NCBI GenBank assembly: GCA_024277135.1 | Contig: JAJRVV010000197.1 | Location: 18,572-82,571, forward strand | Direction of reading: 5' to 3' | Source of the DNA: Chloroflexota bacterium | GTDB lineage: Bacteria > Chloroflexota > Anaerolineae > Promineifilales > Promineifilaceae | Length of the DNA: 64,000 nucleotides | Shown: piece by piece, positions 54,010 through 62,975 of the stretch | Numbering within the stretch: the first letter of the stretch is position 1 | How the letters are laid out: each line of letters begins with the position of its first letter | Position numbers and translations under genes: made by a program | Notes under the pieces: generated by a model | The model's database searches: none | Seen by the model: the letters and a program-made list of their open reading frames with translations, nothing else | Told to the model about the DNA's origin: nothing

Positions 54010-56010
54010 ATGTCTGAAGATTTTTTGGAAATACAAAGGCTGGCGGCGAACACGATTCGAGGGCTGGCGATGGATGCGGTGCAAAAAGCGGGGAATGGTC
54101 ATCCGGGGATGCCGATGGGGATGGCGGACACGGCCGTTGTCCTGTGGACGCAGTTCCTCAAACACAACCCCAAAGACCCGGAATGGCCGGATCGGGATCG
54201 CTTTGTGCTGTCTACCGGGCATGGCTCCATCTTGCTCTACAGTCTGTTGCATCTAACTGGCTATGACCTGCCCATGTCCCAACTGAAACAACTGCGCCAG
54301 TGGGGCAGCTTGACGCCCGGCCATCCAGAAAACTGCCTGACGCCCGGTGTGGAGACCACTACCGGCCCGTTGGGGCAGGGCGTGGCTATGGCGGTGGGCA
54401 TGGCGCTGGCCGAGCGCTGGCTGGCGGCGCAGTTTAACCGCACCGGCTTTGAGATCGTTGACCATTACACCTACGCCATCGCCGGGGATGGCGACATGAT
54501 GGAAGGGGTAGCGGCGGAAGCATGTTCGCTGGCCGGTCATCTGGAGCTGGGCAAACTCATCGTCCTTTACGATGATAACGGCATCTCCATTGACGGTTCG
54601 ACCGACATCACCTTTACCGAGGATGTGATGGCCCGATTTGAGGCGTATGGCTGGCATGTCTTGCGCGCCGACGGCCATAATCCGCATGAAGTGGAACGGG
54701 CGTTGAAGCAGGCGCAGGCGGAGGCGAAACGGCCGTCGCTCATCTCTTGCCGCACCCACATCGGTTTTGGCAGTCCCCACAAGCAGGACACCTCATCGGT
54801 GCATGGTTCAGCGTTAGGCGATGACGAAATTAAGCTGACGAAGGAAAAGCTGGGCTGGCCTCTGGAACCCGCTTTTTATGTGCCGGATAGCGTGTATGAG
54901 TTCATGGACATGAACGGCGTGGCCGGAGCCGGGCGGCAAATGGATTGGCAGCAAATGTTCGCTCATTACCAGGCTGAACATCCCCAACTGGCCACCGAGT
55001 TTCACCGGTATCTGAACGGCGATTTGCCGACCAATTGGGATGAGATTTTGCCTGCGTTTGAGACGGGACAATCGTTGGCCACGCGGGCTTCGTCGGGGCA
55101 AGCGTTGAATGCGTTGGCGGCGCATGCGCCCTTTTTGCTGGGCGGTTCGGCCGACCTGACCGGCTCGAATAAGACGGACATCATAGGGGCGCAAGACGTG
55201 ACGCCGGATGATTTTTCCGGACGGTATATCCGGTTTGGCGTGCGCGAGCATGGCATGGGCGGCATTATGAACGGGATGAGTCTGCATGGGGGGATACGGC
55301 CGTATGGCGGCACCTTCCTCGTCTTTTCCGACTACATGCGCGGTGCGGTGCGGCTGGCGGCTTTGATGGCGCAGCCGGTCATCTACGTTTTCACCCACGA
55401 CAGCATCGGTTTGGGGGAAGATGGGCCGACGCACCAGCCGATTGAGCATTTGATGGCTTTGCGCGTCATCCCCAACCTGACATTGATTCGCCCGGCCGAT
55501 GCGGCGGAAACGGCCGTGGCCTGGCGGGCGGCGCTGGAAAATAAACATGGCCCCACCGCGCTGGCCCTCACCCGGCAGGGCGTGCCCACTCTGGATCGGG
55601 CAAAATATGGCTCTGCCGATGGCCTTTTGCGCGGCGCATACATCCTCAGCGACGTGGATGATCCGCAAGTCATCCTCATTGGAACTGGCTCTGAACTGCA
55701 CATTGCCCTGGCCGGGCAAACGCTGCTGGCGGCCGACGGCGTGGCGGCGCGAGTGGTCTCTATGCCCTCGTGGGAATTGTTTGCCGACCAATCGGCGGAT
55801 TACCAGGAAAGTGTGCTGCCGACGGCCGTCATCGCTCGTGTCGCCATCGAGGCCGGGGTGACGCTGGGCTGGGAACGGTATGTGGGCAGCCACGGCAAAA
55901 TCATCGGGCTGGATCATTTTGGCGCGTCGGCTCCCTACCAGAGGTTGTATGAGGAATTTGGGTTGACGGCGACGGCCGTGGCCGAAGCGGCGCGCGCCTT
56001 GGTGAAATAA
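54010..56010 (+). CDS. tkt: transketolase
   Basis: [81 protein letters not shown]. Confidence 0.96.
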   Translation: MSEDFLEIQRLAANTIRGLAMDAVQKAGNGHPGMPMGMADTAVVLWTQFLKHNPKDPEWPDRDRFVLSTGHGSILLYSLLHLTGYDLPMSQLKQLRQWGSLTPGHPENCLTPGVETTTGPLGQGVAMAVGMALAERWLAAQFNRTGFEIVDHYTYAIAGDGDMMEGVAAEACSLAGHLELGKLIVLYDDNGISIDGSTDITFTEDVMARFEAYGWHVLRADGHNPHEVERALKQAQAEAKRPSLISCRTHIGFGSPHKQDTSSVHGSALGDDEIKLTKEKLGWPLEPAFYVPDSVYEFMDMNGVAGAGRQMDWQQMFAHYQAEHPQLATEFHRYLNGDLPTNWDEILPAFETGQSLATRASSGQALNALAAHAPFLLGGSADLTGSNKTDIIGAQDVTPDDFSGRYIRFGVREHGMGGIMNGMSLHGGIRPYGGTFLVFSDYMRGAVRLAALMAQPVIYVFTHDSIGLGEDGPTHQPIEHLMALRVIPNLTLIRPADAAETAVAWRAALENKHGPTALALTRQGVPTLDRAKYGSADGLLRGAYILSDVDDPQVILIGTGSELHIALAGQTLLAADGVAARVVSMPSWELFADQSADYQESVLPTAVIARVAIEAGVTLGWERYVGSHGKIIGLDHFGASAPYQRLYEEFGLTATAVAEAARALVK

Positions 56011-56026
56011 CGAAGGGAGAGGGAAG

Positions 56027-56119
56027 CGCAGATAAAATCTGCGGCTACGGACAACCAAAGGTTGCCTATGAAGTCGGTTTGCGCCGGCCAAGTTTCAGTC
56101 CACAAAGATGGACTTTGTG
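56027..56119. repeat. cassette of small hairpins (cgcagat-aaa-atctgcg; caacc-aaa-ggttg; overlapping agtcca-caaaga-tggact / cacaaag-atgga-ctttgtg)
   Basis: All inverted repeats read directly downstream of tkt. Confidence 0.65.
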
Positions 56120-56410
56120 AACGTTGCCGCCAATTTTATTCGCTGAAATGGAAATCGCCCTTGTGAAGCCCATTGATTTGTGGTTATAATTAGGGCCTGT
56201 CCACACCAATGTTGCTCAAACGTCGCACTCGACTAACTGGACAGTTGGCAGATCACGCTCCAATAGACCAATATCAAGCACATTCAACCCGCGAGAAAAA
56301 TTTTCTTGGTCTCTTGAGTTACCGTTTTGCCAAAACGCATGTCAGGCAAAGCGCCTGGCATTGGTGGAATCAGATTTATTTAGTTCATCTCAAGTGGAGG
56401 AAGAAGTCAT

Positions 56411-57448
56411 ATGAAAAGAAAAGCCCTGATCCTCATTATATTAGCAGCAGTTGTTGGACTGCTTGCAGGCTGCGGCGGCGGCGAGCCTGACGCATCGGAA
56501 ACCGCGTCTCAAGATGGGGCGTTGGTTGTCTTTGGCGCATACGCCACAGCGATTGAAGAGCCGTGGGATGGGGTGATCCATTCCGCCCTGAACAAGGCTC
56601 AAGAAGAAGGTAAAATCGTCTACACGTATAGCGATGATATCGGTTATGCCGGAGACATGGAACGTATTCTGCGTGAAGTGGCGGAAGGCTCCTCGCCAGA
56701 CATTATTTTTGGCGATGCGTTTGGGAATGAAGAAGCGGTTCGTCGCGTGGCGGCCGATTACCCGGAAATCGCTTTCGTCTTTGGTTCCGGGGGCGGGCCG
56801 GTGGAGCCAAATTTCTCCGTATTTGACAACTGGATTCACGAACCGGCCTACCTTAGCGGTATACTTGCCGGCGGTTTGACTGAGAGTAATGTCGTTGGTG
56901 TGGTTGGCGGCTTGCCAGTGCCAGAAGTCAATCGTATTGTTAATGCGTTTATCGCCGGAGCGGAATCGGTAAACCCAGATGTGGATGTCAAAACAACATT
57001 TATAAACAGTTGGTTCGATCCAGCGGCCGCGAAAGAAGCCGCATTAGCCCAGGTTGATGCCGGCGCCGACGTGTTGTTTGCGGAGCGATTTGGCGTGATC
57101 GAAGCTGCTGCTGAGAATGGCTTGTACGCCTTCGGCAATATGAGTGACCAGCGTGAGCTGGCGCCCGAAGTCGTAGTCAGTGGTCCAGTTTGGAACATGA
57201 ATCCCACCGTGGCGTACATCATTAACCAGGTTGCTGGGGGTACGTATACCTCCCAAGACTTGAAGGACTTTAGCATGATTGCCAAAGGGGGCGCCAGCCT
57301 GGCGCCTATCAACGAAGATGTTACCGGCGGCATTCCGGCCGATCTTGTCGAGACGGTGCGCGCCAAAGAGCAAGAGATCGTTGGCGGCCTTTTCCGCGTG
57401 GATATTGATGAGGCGCAGCCGCCAGCCTCTTCTAAGTCAGGCAATTAG
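56411..57448 (+). CDS. BMP-family (PnrA-like) lipoprotein, nucleoside ABC transporter substrate-binding
   Basis: Lipobox LLAGCGGG; ALNKAQEEGKIVYTYSDDIGYAGDMERILREVAEGSSPDIIFGDAFGNEEAVRRVAADYPEIAFVFGSGGG; PAYLSGILAGGLTESNVVGVVGGLPVPEVNRIVNAFIAGAESVNPDV. Confidence 0.88.
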   Translation: MKRKALILIILAAVVGLLAGCGGGEPDASETASQDGALVVFGAYATAIEEPWDGVIHSALNKAQEEGKIVYTYSDDIGYAGDMERILREVAEGSSPDIIFGDAFGNEEAVRRVAADYPEIAFVFGSGGGPVEPNFSVFDNWIHEPAYLSGILAGGLTESNVVGVVGGLPVPEVNRIVNAFIAGAESVNPDVDVKTTFINSWFDPAAAKEAALAQVDAGADVLFAERFGVIEAAAENGLYAFGNMSDQRELAPEVVVSGPVWNMNPTVAYIINQVAGGTYTSQDLKDFSMIAKGGASLAPINEDVTGGIPADLVETVRAKEQEIVGGLFRVDIDEAQPPASSKSGN

Positions 57449-57463
57449 AGATTGATAAAAACA

Positions 57464-57545
57464 TAGAGGCACAGAGAACACAGAGAAATTTCTTCACGGA
57501 ATGACTCTGTGTGGCCCTGGCGGTCATTCTCTGTGTCTCTGTGGC
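57464..57545. repeat. cacagag low-complexity inverted repeat
   Basis: tagaggcacagagaacacagagaaatttcttc...gtcattctctgtgtctctgtggc; complementary arms between the lipoprotein and ATPase genes. Confidence 0.75.
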
Positions 57546-57631
57546 AGCTTTTTCGTTGACTCCCCAATTTGAGTCGAGAATGGCTTTGTGTTGTTACCTG
57601 CTCTTCCGGCTCTTTGCCCCAACTGTTAGCG

Positions 57632-59137
57632 ATGAATCATCCAGATGTTACTCACGCCCTTGAGATGCGTAAGATCACAAAGCGGTTTGGCGCATTAGTC
57701 GCTAATGACCAGGTGGACTTTACCTTGCGGCGGGGTCAAATCCATGGCCTGCTTGGCGAAAATGGAGCTGGTAAAACCACTTTGATGCGAATTTTATACG
57801 GCCTTTACCACGCTGACGAAGGGCATATCCTTGTCAAGGGTAGGGCCGCTGACATCAGATCGCCAAAGGACGCCATTCGGCTGGGCATTGGTATGGTAAC
57901 TCAGCACTTCGCCCTAGTGCTGCCACTGACAGTTACTGAGAACGTGGTGTTGGGTTACACGGATGGGTTTCGATTGTCCTTGGATAATGCCCATCAACAG
58001 GTGTACGAGGCGTCGAAACGGTTTGGCATAGAAGTTGACCCTAAGGCGTTGGTGAAGAACCTTTCAGTTGGGCAGCGTCAGCGAGTTGAGATATTAAAGG
58101 CGCTTTATCGCCAGGCGGAAGTTCTGATTTTGGATGAACCAACGGCCGTCTTAGTACCTCAAGAGGCCGACCAGCTTTTCCAGAGCCTTGCCCGGCTCCA
58201 AGACGATGGTCTGTCAGTGATATTCATCAGTCATAAACTTAATGAAGTGATGTCCATTACGGATCAAGTAACCGTGTTGCGCGGGGGTAAGGTGATGGGC
58301 GCTGTAGAAACTAGACAGACAACCCAACCAGACCTGGCGCGGATGATGGTGGGACGAGAAACTTTTGGCGTAACTAAAGCCAACAATACCGGGCGCGGCC
58401 GGGTTGTGCTGCAGTTGCTAGATGTGGCTGCGGCTGATGACAAGGGGTTGTCTGTTCTAAAAGGCATCACTTTGGATGTTCATGCTGGTGAAATTGTGGG
58501 ACTCGCCGGCGTTTCCGGCAATGGGCAGGCGGAACTGGCGCAGGTTCTGGATGGAACGCGACGATGTACCGCCGGGTCAATCAAGGTGACGGAACAAGAC
58601 GTAACTAACGTGGGGCCGGCGCAAATAATGGCGGCTGGCGTAGGTCGTATTCCAGAAGACAGGCACGAGAGCGTTGTTACGGAAATGAGCGTGGCCCAAA
58701 ATATGGCCTTGGAACATCTGGATGAATTTGTGCAGAATGGCGTGTTAAACCACCGGGATATACGGTTGCACGCGGAAAAGTTAATCGCTGAGTATCAAAT
58801 CAAAGCATCGCCCAAAGACAAAATTCGCGCGTTATCGGGCGGCAATATGCAGAAAGTGATCCTGGCGCGCGTTTTGGAGCGTGATCCCAAGGTCATTATC
58901 GTAGCCCAACCCACTCGTGGTCTTGATGTAGGGGCTACCGAATATGTACGGCGCAAGCTATTAGAACAACGAACTAAAGGAGCGGCGATTCTGCTCATTT
59001 CAGAAGACCTGGATGAGATTATGGCATTATCTGACAGAATAGCGGTTATCTACGAAGGTGAAATTGTCGGCGTTTTACCAACTGTCACTGCCAATGCAGA
59101 AAAATTAGGCCTTTTGATGTCCGGTGTAAAAGATTAA
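57632..59137 (+). CDS. nucleoside ABC transporter ATPase, two NBDs (NupO/YufO-like)
   Basis: MNHPDVTHALEMRKITKRFGALVANDQVDFTLRRGQIHGLLGENGAGKTTLMRILYG, LSVGQRQRVEILKALY, second NBD GVSGNGQAELAQVLDG and LSGGNMQKVILARVL. Confidence 0.93.
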   Translation: MNHPDVTHALEMRKITKRFGALVANDQVDFTLRRGQIHGLLGENGAGKTTLMRILYGLYHADEGHILVKGRAADIRSPKDAIRLGIGMVTQHFALVLPLTVTENVVLGYTDGFRLSLDNAHQQVYEASKRFGIEVDPKALVKNLSVGQRQRVEILKALYRQAEVLILDEPTAVLVPQEADQLFQSLARLQDDGLSVIFISHKLNEVMSITDQVTVLRGGKVMGAVETRQTTQPDLARMMVGRETFGVTKANNTGRGRVVLQLLDVAAADDKGLSVLKGITLDVHAGEIVGLAGVSGNGQAELAQVLDGTRRCTAGSIKVTEQDVTNVGPAQIMAAGVGRIPEDRHESVVTEMSVAQNMALEHLDEFVQNGVLNHRDIRLHAEKLIAEYQIKASPKDKIRALSGGNMQKVILARVLERDPKVIIVAQPTRGLDVGATEYVRRKLLEQRTKGAAILLISEDLDEIMALSDRIAVIYEGEIVGVLPTVTANAEKLGLLMSGVKD

Positions 59138-59138
59138 C

Positions 59139-60206
59139 ATGATGGGTTTCAAAATCGAACGTATCCCGGCGCCAGTCTGGATACGGCCGTTCATTCCTTT
59201 AGCTGCCATTATCGTCACGTTTCTGCTCACAGCCACTTTCGTGCTGCTGGTCAATGCCAGTCCTTTGCAAGCATATTACTATTTTTTAATTGATCCGCTT
59301 TCCAGCCGCGTAAGCGCCGTTGAAGTGTTGGTAAAAGCAACGCCCTTATTGTTTACGGGCGCGGCCGTCACCTTCGCTTTTGCCGGTGGCTACTGGAATA
59401 TCGGCGCTGAAGGACAACTTTATGCTGGGGCCACGGCCGCCACAGCGATTGGTCTACAAATGCATGGCGTGCCGGCCTGGATCGCTATCCCCTTGATGAT
59501 TATTGGTGGTTTTTTGGCCGGCATGTCGTGGGCGCTTGTGCCTGCTCTGATGAAGATCAAACTTGACATTGACGAGGTTGTCACCACCCTTCTGCTCAAT
59601 TCAGTGGCCTTGTTTATCGTCAGCGCCCTGTTAAACGGCCCCTGGCGCGATCCCGTTTCCCAATGGCCGCAGTCGCCAGAAATTGCGCCGACGGCCGCGT
59701 TCCCCAGACTGATTCCTCGCTCCCGTCTACATCTAGGCTTCATCTTAGCCATTTTAGTCATCGTCATCCTGTGGTTTGTTATGACGCGCACACCCTTCGG
59801 CCTGCGCATGAGGGCCGTTGGCCTCGGTTTAGAAGCCGCCCGTTTTGCCGGTATTCCCGTCGAACGCACCCTGCTTATTTCAGCGCTCGTCAGCGGGGGC
59901 ATTGCCGGATTGGCCGGCGTCAGCGAAGTTGCTGGCATTCACTTCCACCTGATTGACGCCATTTCTCCTGGCTACGGCTATACCGGCATCATTGTCGCCA
60001 CCCTGGGGACGCTAAACGCCGGGGGTGTTGCCTTAGCCGCCTTGTTTATCGGCCTGATTGATACCGGCGCCCAAACAGTCAGCCGGGCGCTAGGCGTCCC
60101 CGCTTACCTGGGTGACGTCATTCAAGCAACTTTGCTCTTGGTGACGCTGGGGATGCTGCTCCTTCAAAGTTACCGTGTCAGCTACCAAAGGAAAAGTCGT
60201 TCATAA
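59139..60206 (+). CDS. nucleoside ABC transporter permease (NupP/YufP-like)
   Basis: KATPLLFTGAAVTFAFAGGYWNIGAEGQLYAGATAATAIG, LDIDEVVTTLLLNSVAL. Confidence 0.92.
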   Translation: MMGFKIERIPAPVWIRPFIPLAAIIVTFLLTATFVLLVNASPLQAYYYFLIDPLSSRVSAVEVLVKATPLLFTGAAVTFAFAGGYWNIGAEGQLYAGATAATAIGLQMHGVPAWIAIPLMIIGGFLAGMSWALVPALMKIKLDIDEVVTTLLLNSVALFIVSALLNGPWRDPVSQWPQSPEIAPTAAFPRLIPRSRLHLGFILAILVIVILWFVMTRTPFGLRMRAVGLGLEAARFAGIPVERTLLISALVSGGIAGLAGVSEVAGIHFHLIDAISPGYGYTGIIVATLGTLNAGGVALAALFIGLIDTGAQTVSRALGVPAYLGDVIQATLLLVTLGMLLLQSYRVSYQRKSRS

Positions 60207-61147
60207 TGGAGATTCTGACCACATTTTTCGTTGGCCTGGCCGCAGCCACCTTGCGCGTGGCGACGCCGCTCATTTTTGCCACACTTGGCGAGGTCTACAC
60301 GGAAAGGTCCGGTATTTTGAATCTGGGAATCGAAGGCATCATGTTTCTAGGGGCATTCGTTGGTTTTGCGGTGGCGGCTAAAGCCGACGCGGCCGGCATG
60401 GCTGGTTATCTATGGATTGGCTTAATGGCCGCAGCTATCGCCGGCGTGGTGATGAGTTTGTTAATGGGTCTATTCAGCGTCACTTTAGGGGTGAACCAAC
60501 ATGTGTCCGGGCTGGGCATTACGTTGCTCAGCATTGGCCTTTCACTCTTTGGTTTTCGGCTTGTCTTTGGCGAAAGCTCGGTGTTGCCTTCCGTTGATCC
60601 CTTTGCCCGATATTCAATCTTTGGTGACTTGCCTATACTGGGGACAATTTTCCGGCAATATCTGCTGACATACATCGTCTTCATCGTTCTTGTCCCCTTG
60701 GGCTGGTGGGTTTTATATCACACCAGTTTCGGCCTTCAGCTCCGTGCTGTCGGCGAGAATCCCGAAGCGGCCGATGCCGCCGGGGTCAGTGTTTTTCGCA
60801 CCCGCTATCTGGCCTTGACCATTGGCGGGGCGCTGATGGCGATGGGTGGCGCCTATCTGTCACTAGCCCAACTGGGCGCTTTTTCACCAGGTATCATCGC
60901 CGGGCGAGGGTGGGTCTGTATTGCGCTGGTTATCTTCGCCAAATGGGATCCTATCCGCGCTATGTGGGGAGCACTGCTTTTCGGTGGTGTGTTTGCCCTA
61001 CAACTGCGACTGCAAACGCTCGGTCTGAATTTACCGTTTGAAGTTTTCTTGGCCCTGCCATATGTGGTCACAATCATAGCGCTGGCTATCGCTGGGCGAA
61101 ACGCCGCCTACCCAGGCGCGTACCTTAAACCGTACCGGCGCGAATAG
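60206..61147 (+). CDS. nucleoside ABC transporter permease (NupQ/YufQ-like)
   Basis: ATLRVATPLIFATLGEVYTERSGILNLGIEGIMFLGAFVGF, FSPGIIAGRGWVCIALVIFAKWDPIRA; start overlaps upstream gene. Confidence 0.92.
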   Translation: MEILTTFFVGLAAATLRVATPLIFATLGEVYTERSGILNLGIEGIMFLGAFVGFAVAAKADAAGMAGYLWIGLMAAAIAGVVMSLLMGLFSVTLGVNQHVSGLGITLLSIGLSLFGFRLVFGESSVLPSVDPFARYSIFGDLPILGTIFRQYLLTYIVFIVLVPLGWWVLYHTSFGLQLRAVGENPEAADAAGVSVFRTRYLALTIGGALMAMGGAYLSLAQLGAFSPGIIAGRGWVCIALVIFAKWDPIRAMWGALLFGGVFALQLRLQTLGLNLPFEVFLALPYVVTIIALAIAGRNAAYPGAYLKPYRRE

Positions 61148-61173
61148 CAGCAATAAAGAAAGGGGAATTCTCG

Positions 61174-61611
61174 ATGGACAGGTTTATGCAAGCAGCTATT
61201 GAGGAAGCCCGTAAGGGGCTTAGTGAAGGGGGGATACCCATCGGGTCGGTATTAGTTATTGATGGGAAAATAGTGGGGAGAGGCCATAATCGTCGGGTGC
61301 AGAAAGGGAGCGCCATTTTGCACGCGGAAATGGATTGCCTGGAAAATGCAGGCCGGCTCAAAGCGAGCGAGTATCAACGGGCGACATTGTATTCCACTTT
61401 ATCCCCATGCGACATGTGCAGCGGTACGGCGCTACTCTATAAAATACCCAAGATCGTCATCGGAGAAAACCAAACGTTTCAGGGACCAGAGGATCACCTT
61501 CGCGCGCGCGGGGTTGTGCTGGAAATCCTTGATGAACCTGAATGCGTCCAACTGATGCGCGATTTCATTCAGGACAGGCCTGAGTTGTGGAATGAAGACA
61601 TTGGTGAGTGA
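61174..61611 (+). CDS. cytosine deaminase, yeast Fcy1-like
   Basis: GIPIGSVLVIDGKIVGRGHNRRVQKGSAILHAEMDCLENAGRL...TLYSTLSPCDMCSGTALLYKIPKIVIGENQTF...FIQDRPELWNEDIGE: HAE and SPCDMC zinc motifs and an Fcy1-like C-terminus. Confidence 0.85.
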   Translation: MDRFMQAAIEEARKGLSEGGIPIGSVLVIDGKIVGRGHNRRVQKGSAILHAEMDCLENAGRLKASEYQRATLYSTLSPCDMCSGTALLYKIPKIVIGENQTFQGPEDHLRARGVVLEILDEPECVQLMRDFIQDRPELWNEDIGE

Positions 61612-61802
61612 GCTTGTTTTAACTTTAACAAGTGGCGACAGCGGGGACAAGACCGCGCTAACCCCACTCGTTTCAACCGGGTGTGCGCTCGCCGCTCGGT
61701 CAGTTTTTGGCCGCATAACGCTTGTTCCGAACGACGGCCGTCCTCGACCACATGCCGCACGCTCCCATTTAACAGCACAACCGGGTTTTGTTCATTGCTC
61801 AT
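61569..61802 (-). CDS. possible small Cys-rich protein
   Basis: VRHVVEDGRRSEQALCGQKLTERRAHTRLKRVGLARSCPRCRHLLK; C...CxxC spacing. Coding status uncertain. Confidence 0.3.
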   Translation of the reverse strand: MSNEQNPVVLLNGSVRHVVEDGRRSEQALCGQKLTERRAHTRLKRVGLARSCPRCRHLLKLKQAHSPMSSFHNSGLS

Positions 61803-61818
61803 TGCTCATTGGCAATTG
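61791..61818. repeat. ttcattgctcattgctcattgg low-complexity repeat
   Basis: Read directly; overlaps the stop of the kinase gene and is similar in wording to the 63847-64000 array. Confidence 0.6.
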
Positions 61819-62892
61819 AATCGTAAACGTACTGCCCAGACCAGGGCCGTCGCTGTGGGCCAGGGCACGGCCGTGATGCGCCTCCGCAATCGCCCGCACA
61901 ATGGCCAATCCCAGCCCGGCGCCACCCTTGTCCCGGCTGCGCGCTTTGTCCGTCCGGTAAAAACGGTCGAACACGTGGGGCAGATGGGCGGCGGCAATGC
62001 CTTCCCCATCATCCTGCACCCGGATTTCTAACCAGTCGGCCGTCCGCTCTGCTTGAAGGCAAATGCTCCCTCCGGCGGGTGTGTGGCGCAGGGCGTTTTG
62101 CAGCAGATTGTGGATGCTTTGCGCCAGCCGGTCCTGGTCGGCCTGGATGGGGGGTAGTTTCCCCAATAGTTCTAGGCGCAAGGCAATTTCCTGTTGTTGG
62201 GCCAGGGGGCGGAAGGACGCGGCCGTTTCCTCCACCAGTTCCGCTACATTTACCTCAATCAAATTGAGTGACAATTCATGCGCTTCCGCCTGGGCCAGGA
62301 CGCGCAAATCATCCACCAGCCGGGTCAGCAGGCGAGTCTGGTCATATAACTGGGCCACTTCCTCCGGGGTCAGCGGGTACACGCCATCCAGCATCGCCCG
62401 CAAATTGCCCTGGATGACGGTGATGGGCGTTCGCAGTTCATGCGCCACGTCGGCCAATAAATTTTGGCGCAATGTCTCGGCCCGTTCTAATTCGGCGGCC
62501 ATCTCGTTGAAGGCATGGGCGACGGCCTGCACCTCTTCGCTTCCTTTTTCATCAACCCGGCGGCTGAAGTCGCGACGGCCGATGTCTTGGGCGGCGTCGG
62601 CCAGCCGCGAGAGGGGAGCGGCCAGACTGTTTGCCATCCACACCCCGGCGCCAATGCCGACGATGGCGCTGATGAGGGTGAAGCGCAGGATTTCGCGGGG
62701 GATGGCGCGGCGGGCGGCTTCCCGCAGTCGTTCCAGCGTTTCTACTGGGATGTCTTCTACGAAGGACGGCCGTTTCTCAACCAATGCCGGCTCAAAGTAA
62801 CTCACGGCAACCCCAATGAGGAGCGGCAGCGAGATGACGAGAAAGACGACGCCGATAAAAGCCAGACTGAAACGGGTGCGCAGGCGGTTCAT
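61792..62892 (-). CDS. HAMP-domain sensor histidine kinase
   Basis: LAAPLSRLADAAQDIGRRDFSRRVDEKGSEEVQAVAHAFNEMAAEL, LADVAHELRTPITVIQGNLRAML, VQDDGEGIAAAHLPHVFDRFYRTDKARSRDKGGAGLGLAIVRAI. Start taken at MNRLRTRF. Confidence 0.93.
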   Translation of the reverse strand: MNRLRTRFSLAFIGVVFLVISLPLLIGVAVSYFEPALVEKRPSFVEDIPVETLERLREAARRAIPREILRFTLISAIVGIGAGVWMANSLAAPLSRLADAAQDIGRRDFSRRVDEKGSEEVQAVAHAFNEMAAELERAETLRQNLLADVAHELRTPITVIQGNLRAMLDGVYPLTPEEVAQLYDQTRLLTRLVDDLRVLAQAEAHELSLNLIEVNVAELVEETAASFRPLAQQQEIALRLELLGKLPPIQADQDRLAQSIHNLLQNALRHTPAGGSICLQAERTADWLEIRVQDDGEGIAAAHLPHVFDRFYRTDKARSRDKGGAGLGLAIVRAIAEAHHGRALAHSDGPGLGSTFTIQLPMSNEQ

Positions 62893-62905
62893 GGCTGCCT
62901 TCTCC

Positions 62906-62975
62906 ATGACAAGGTGATAAGGTGATTCATGCTTCTACCTTCATCCTTCACCCTTCATCCTTCACTTCATCTTTC
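62906..62975. repeat. aaggtgat / ccttcatc low-complexity repeat
   Basis: atgacaaggtgataaggtgattcatgcttctaccttcatccttcacccttcatccttcacttcatctttcc. Confidence 0.7.

Noticed and set aside
54814-56091. 425-aa minus-strand ORF antisense to tkt
   Set aside because: Shadow ORF; transketolase motifs are clear on the plus strand.
56209-56490. 93-aa ORF upstream of and overlapping the BMP lipoprotein
   Set aside because: Overlaps the lipoprotein signal sequence in another frame and shows no family motif.
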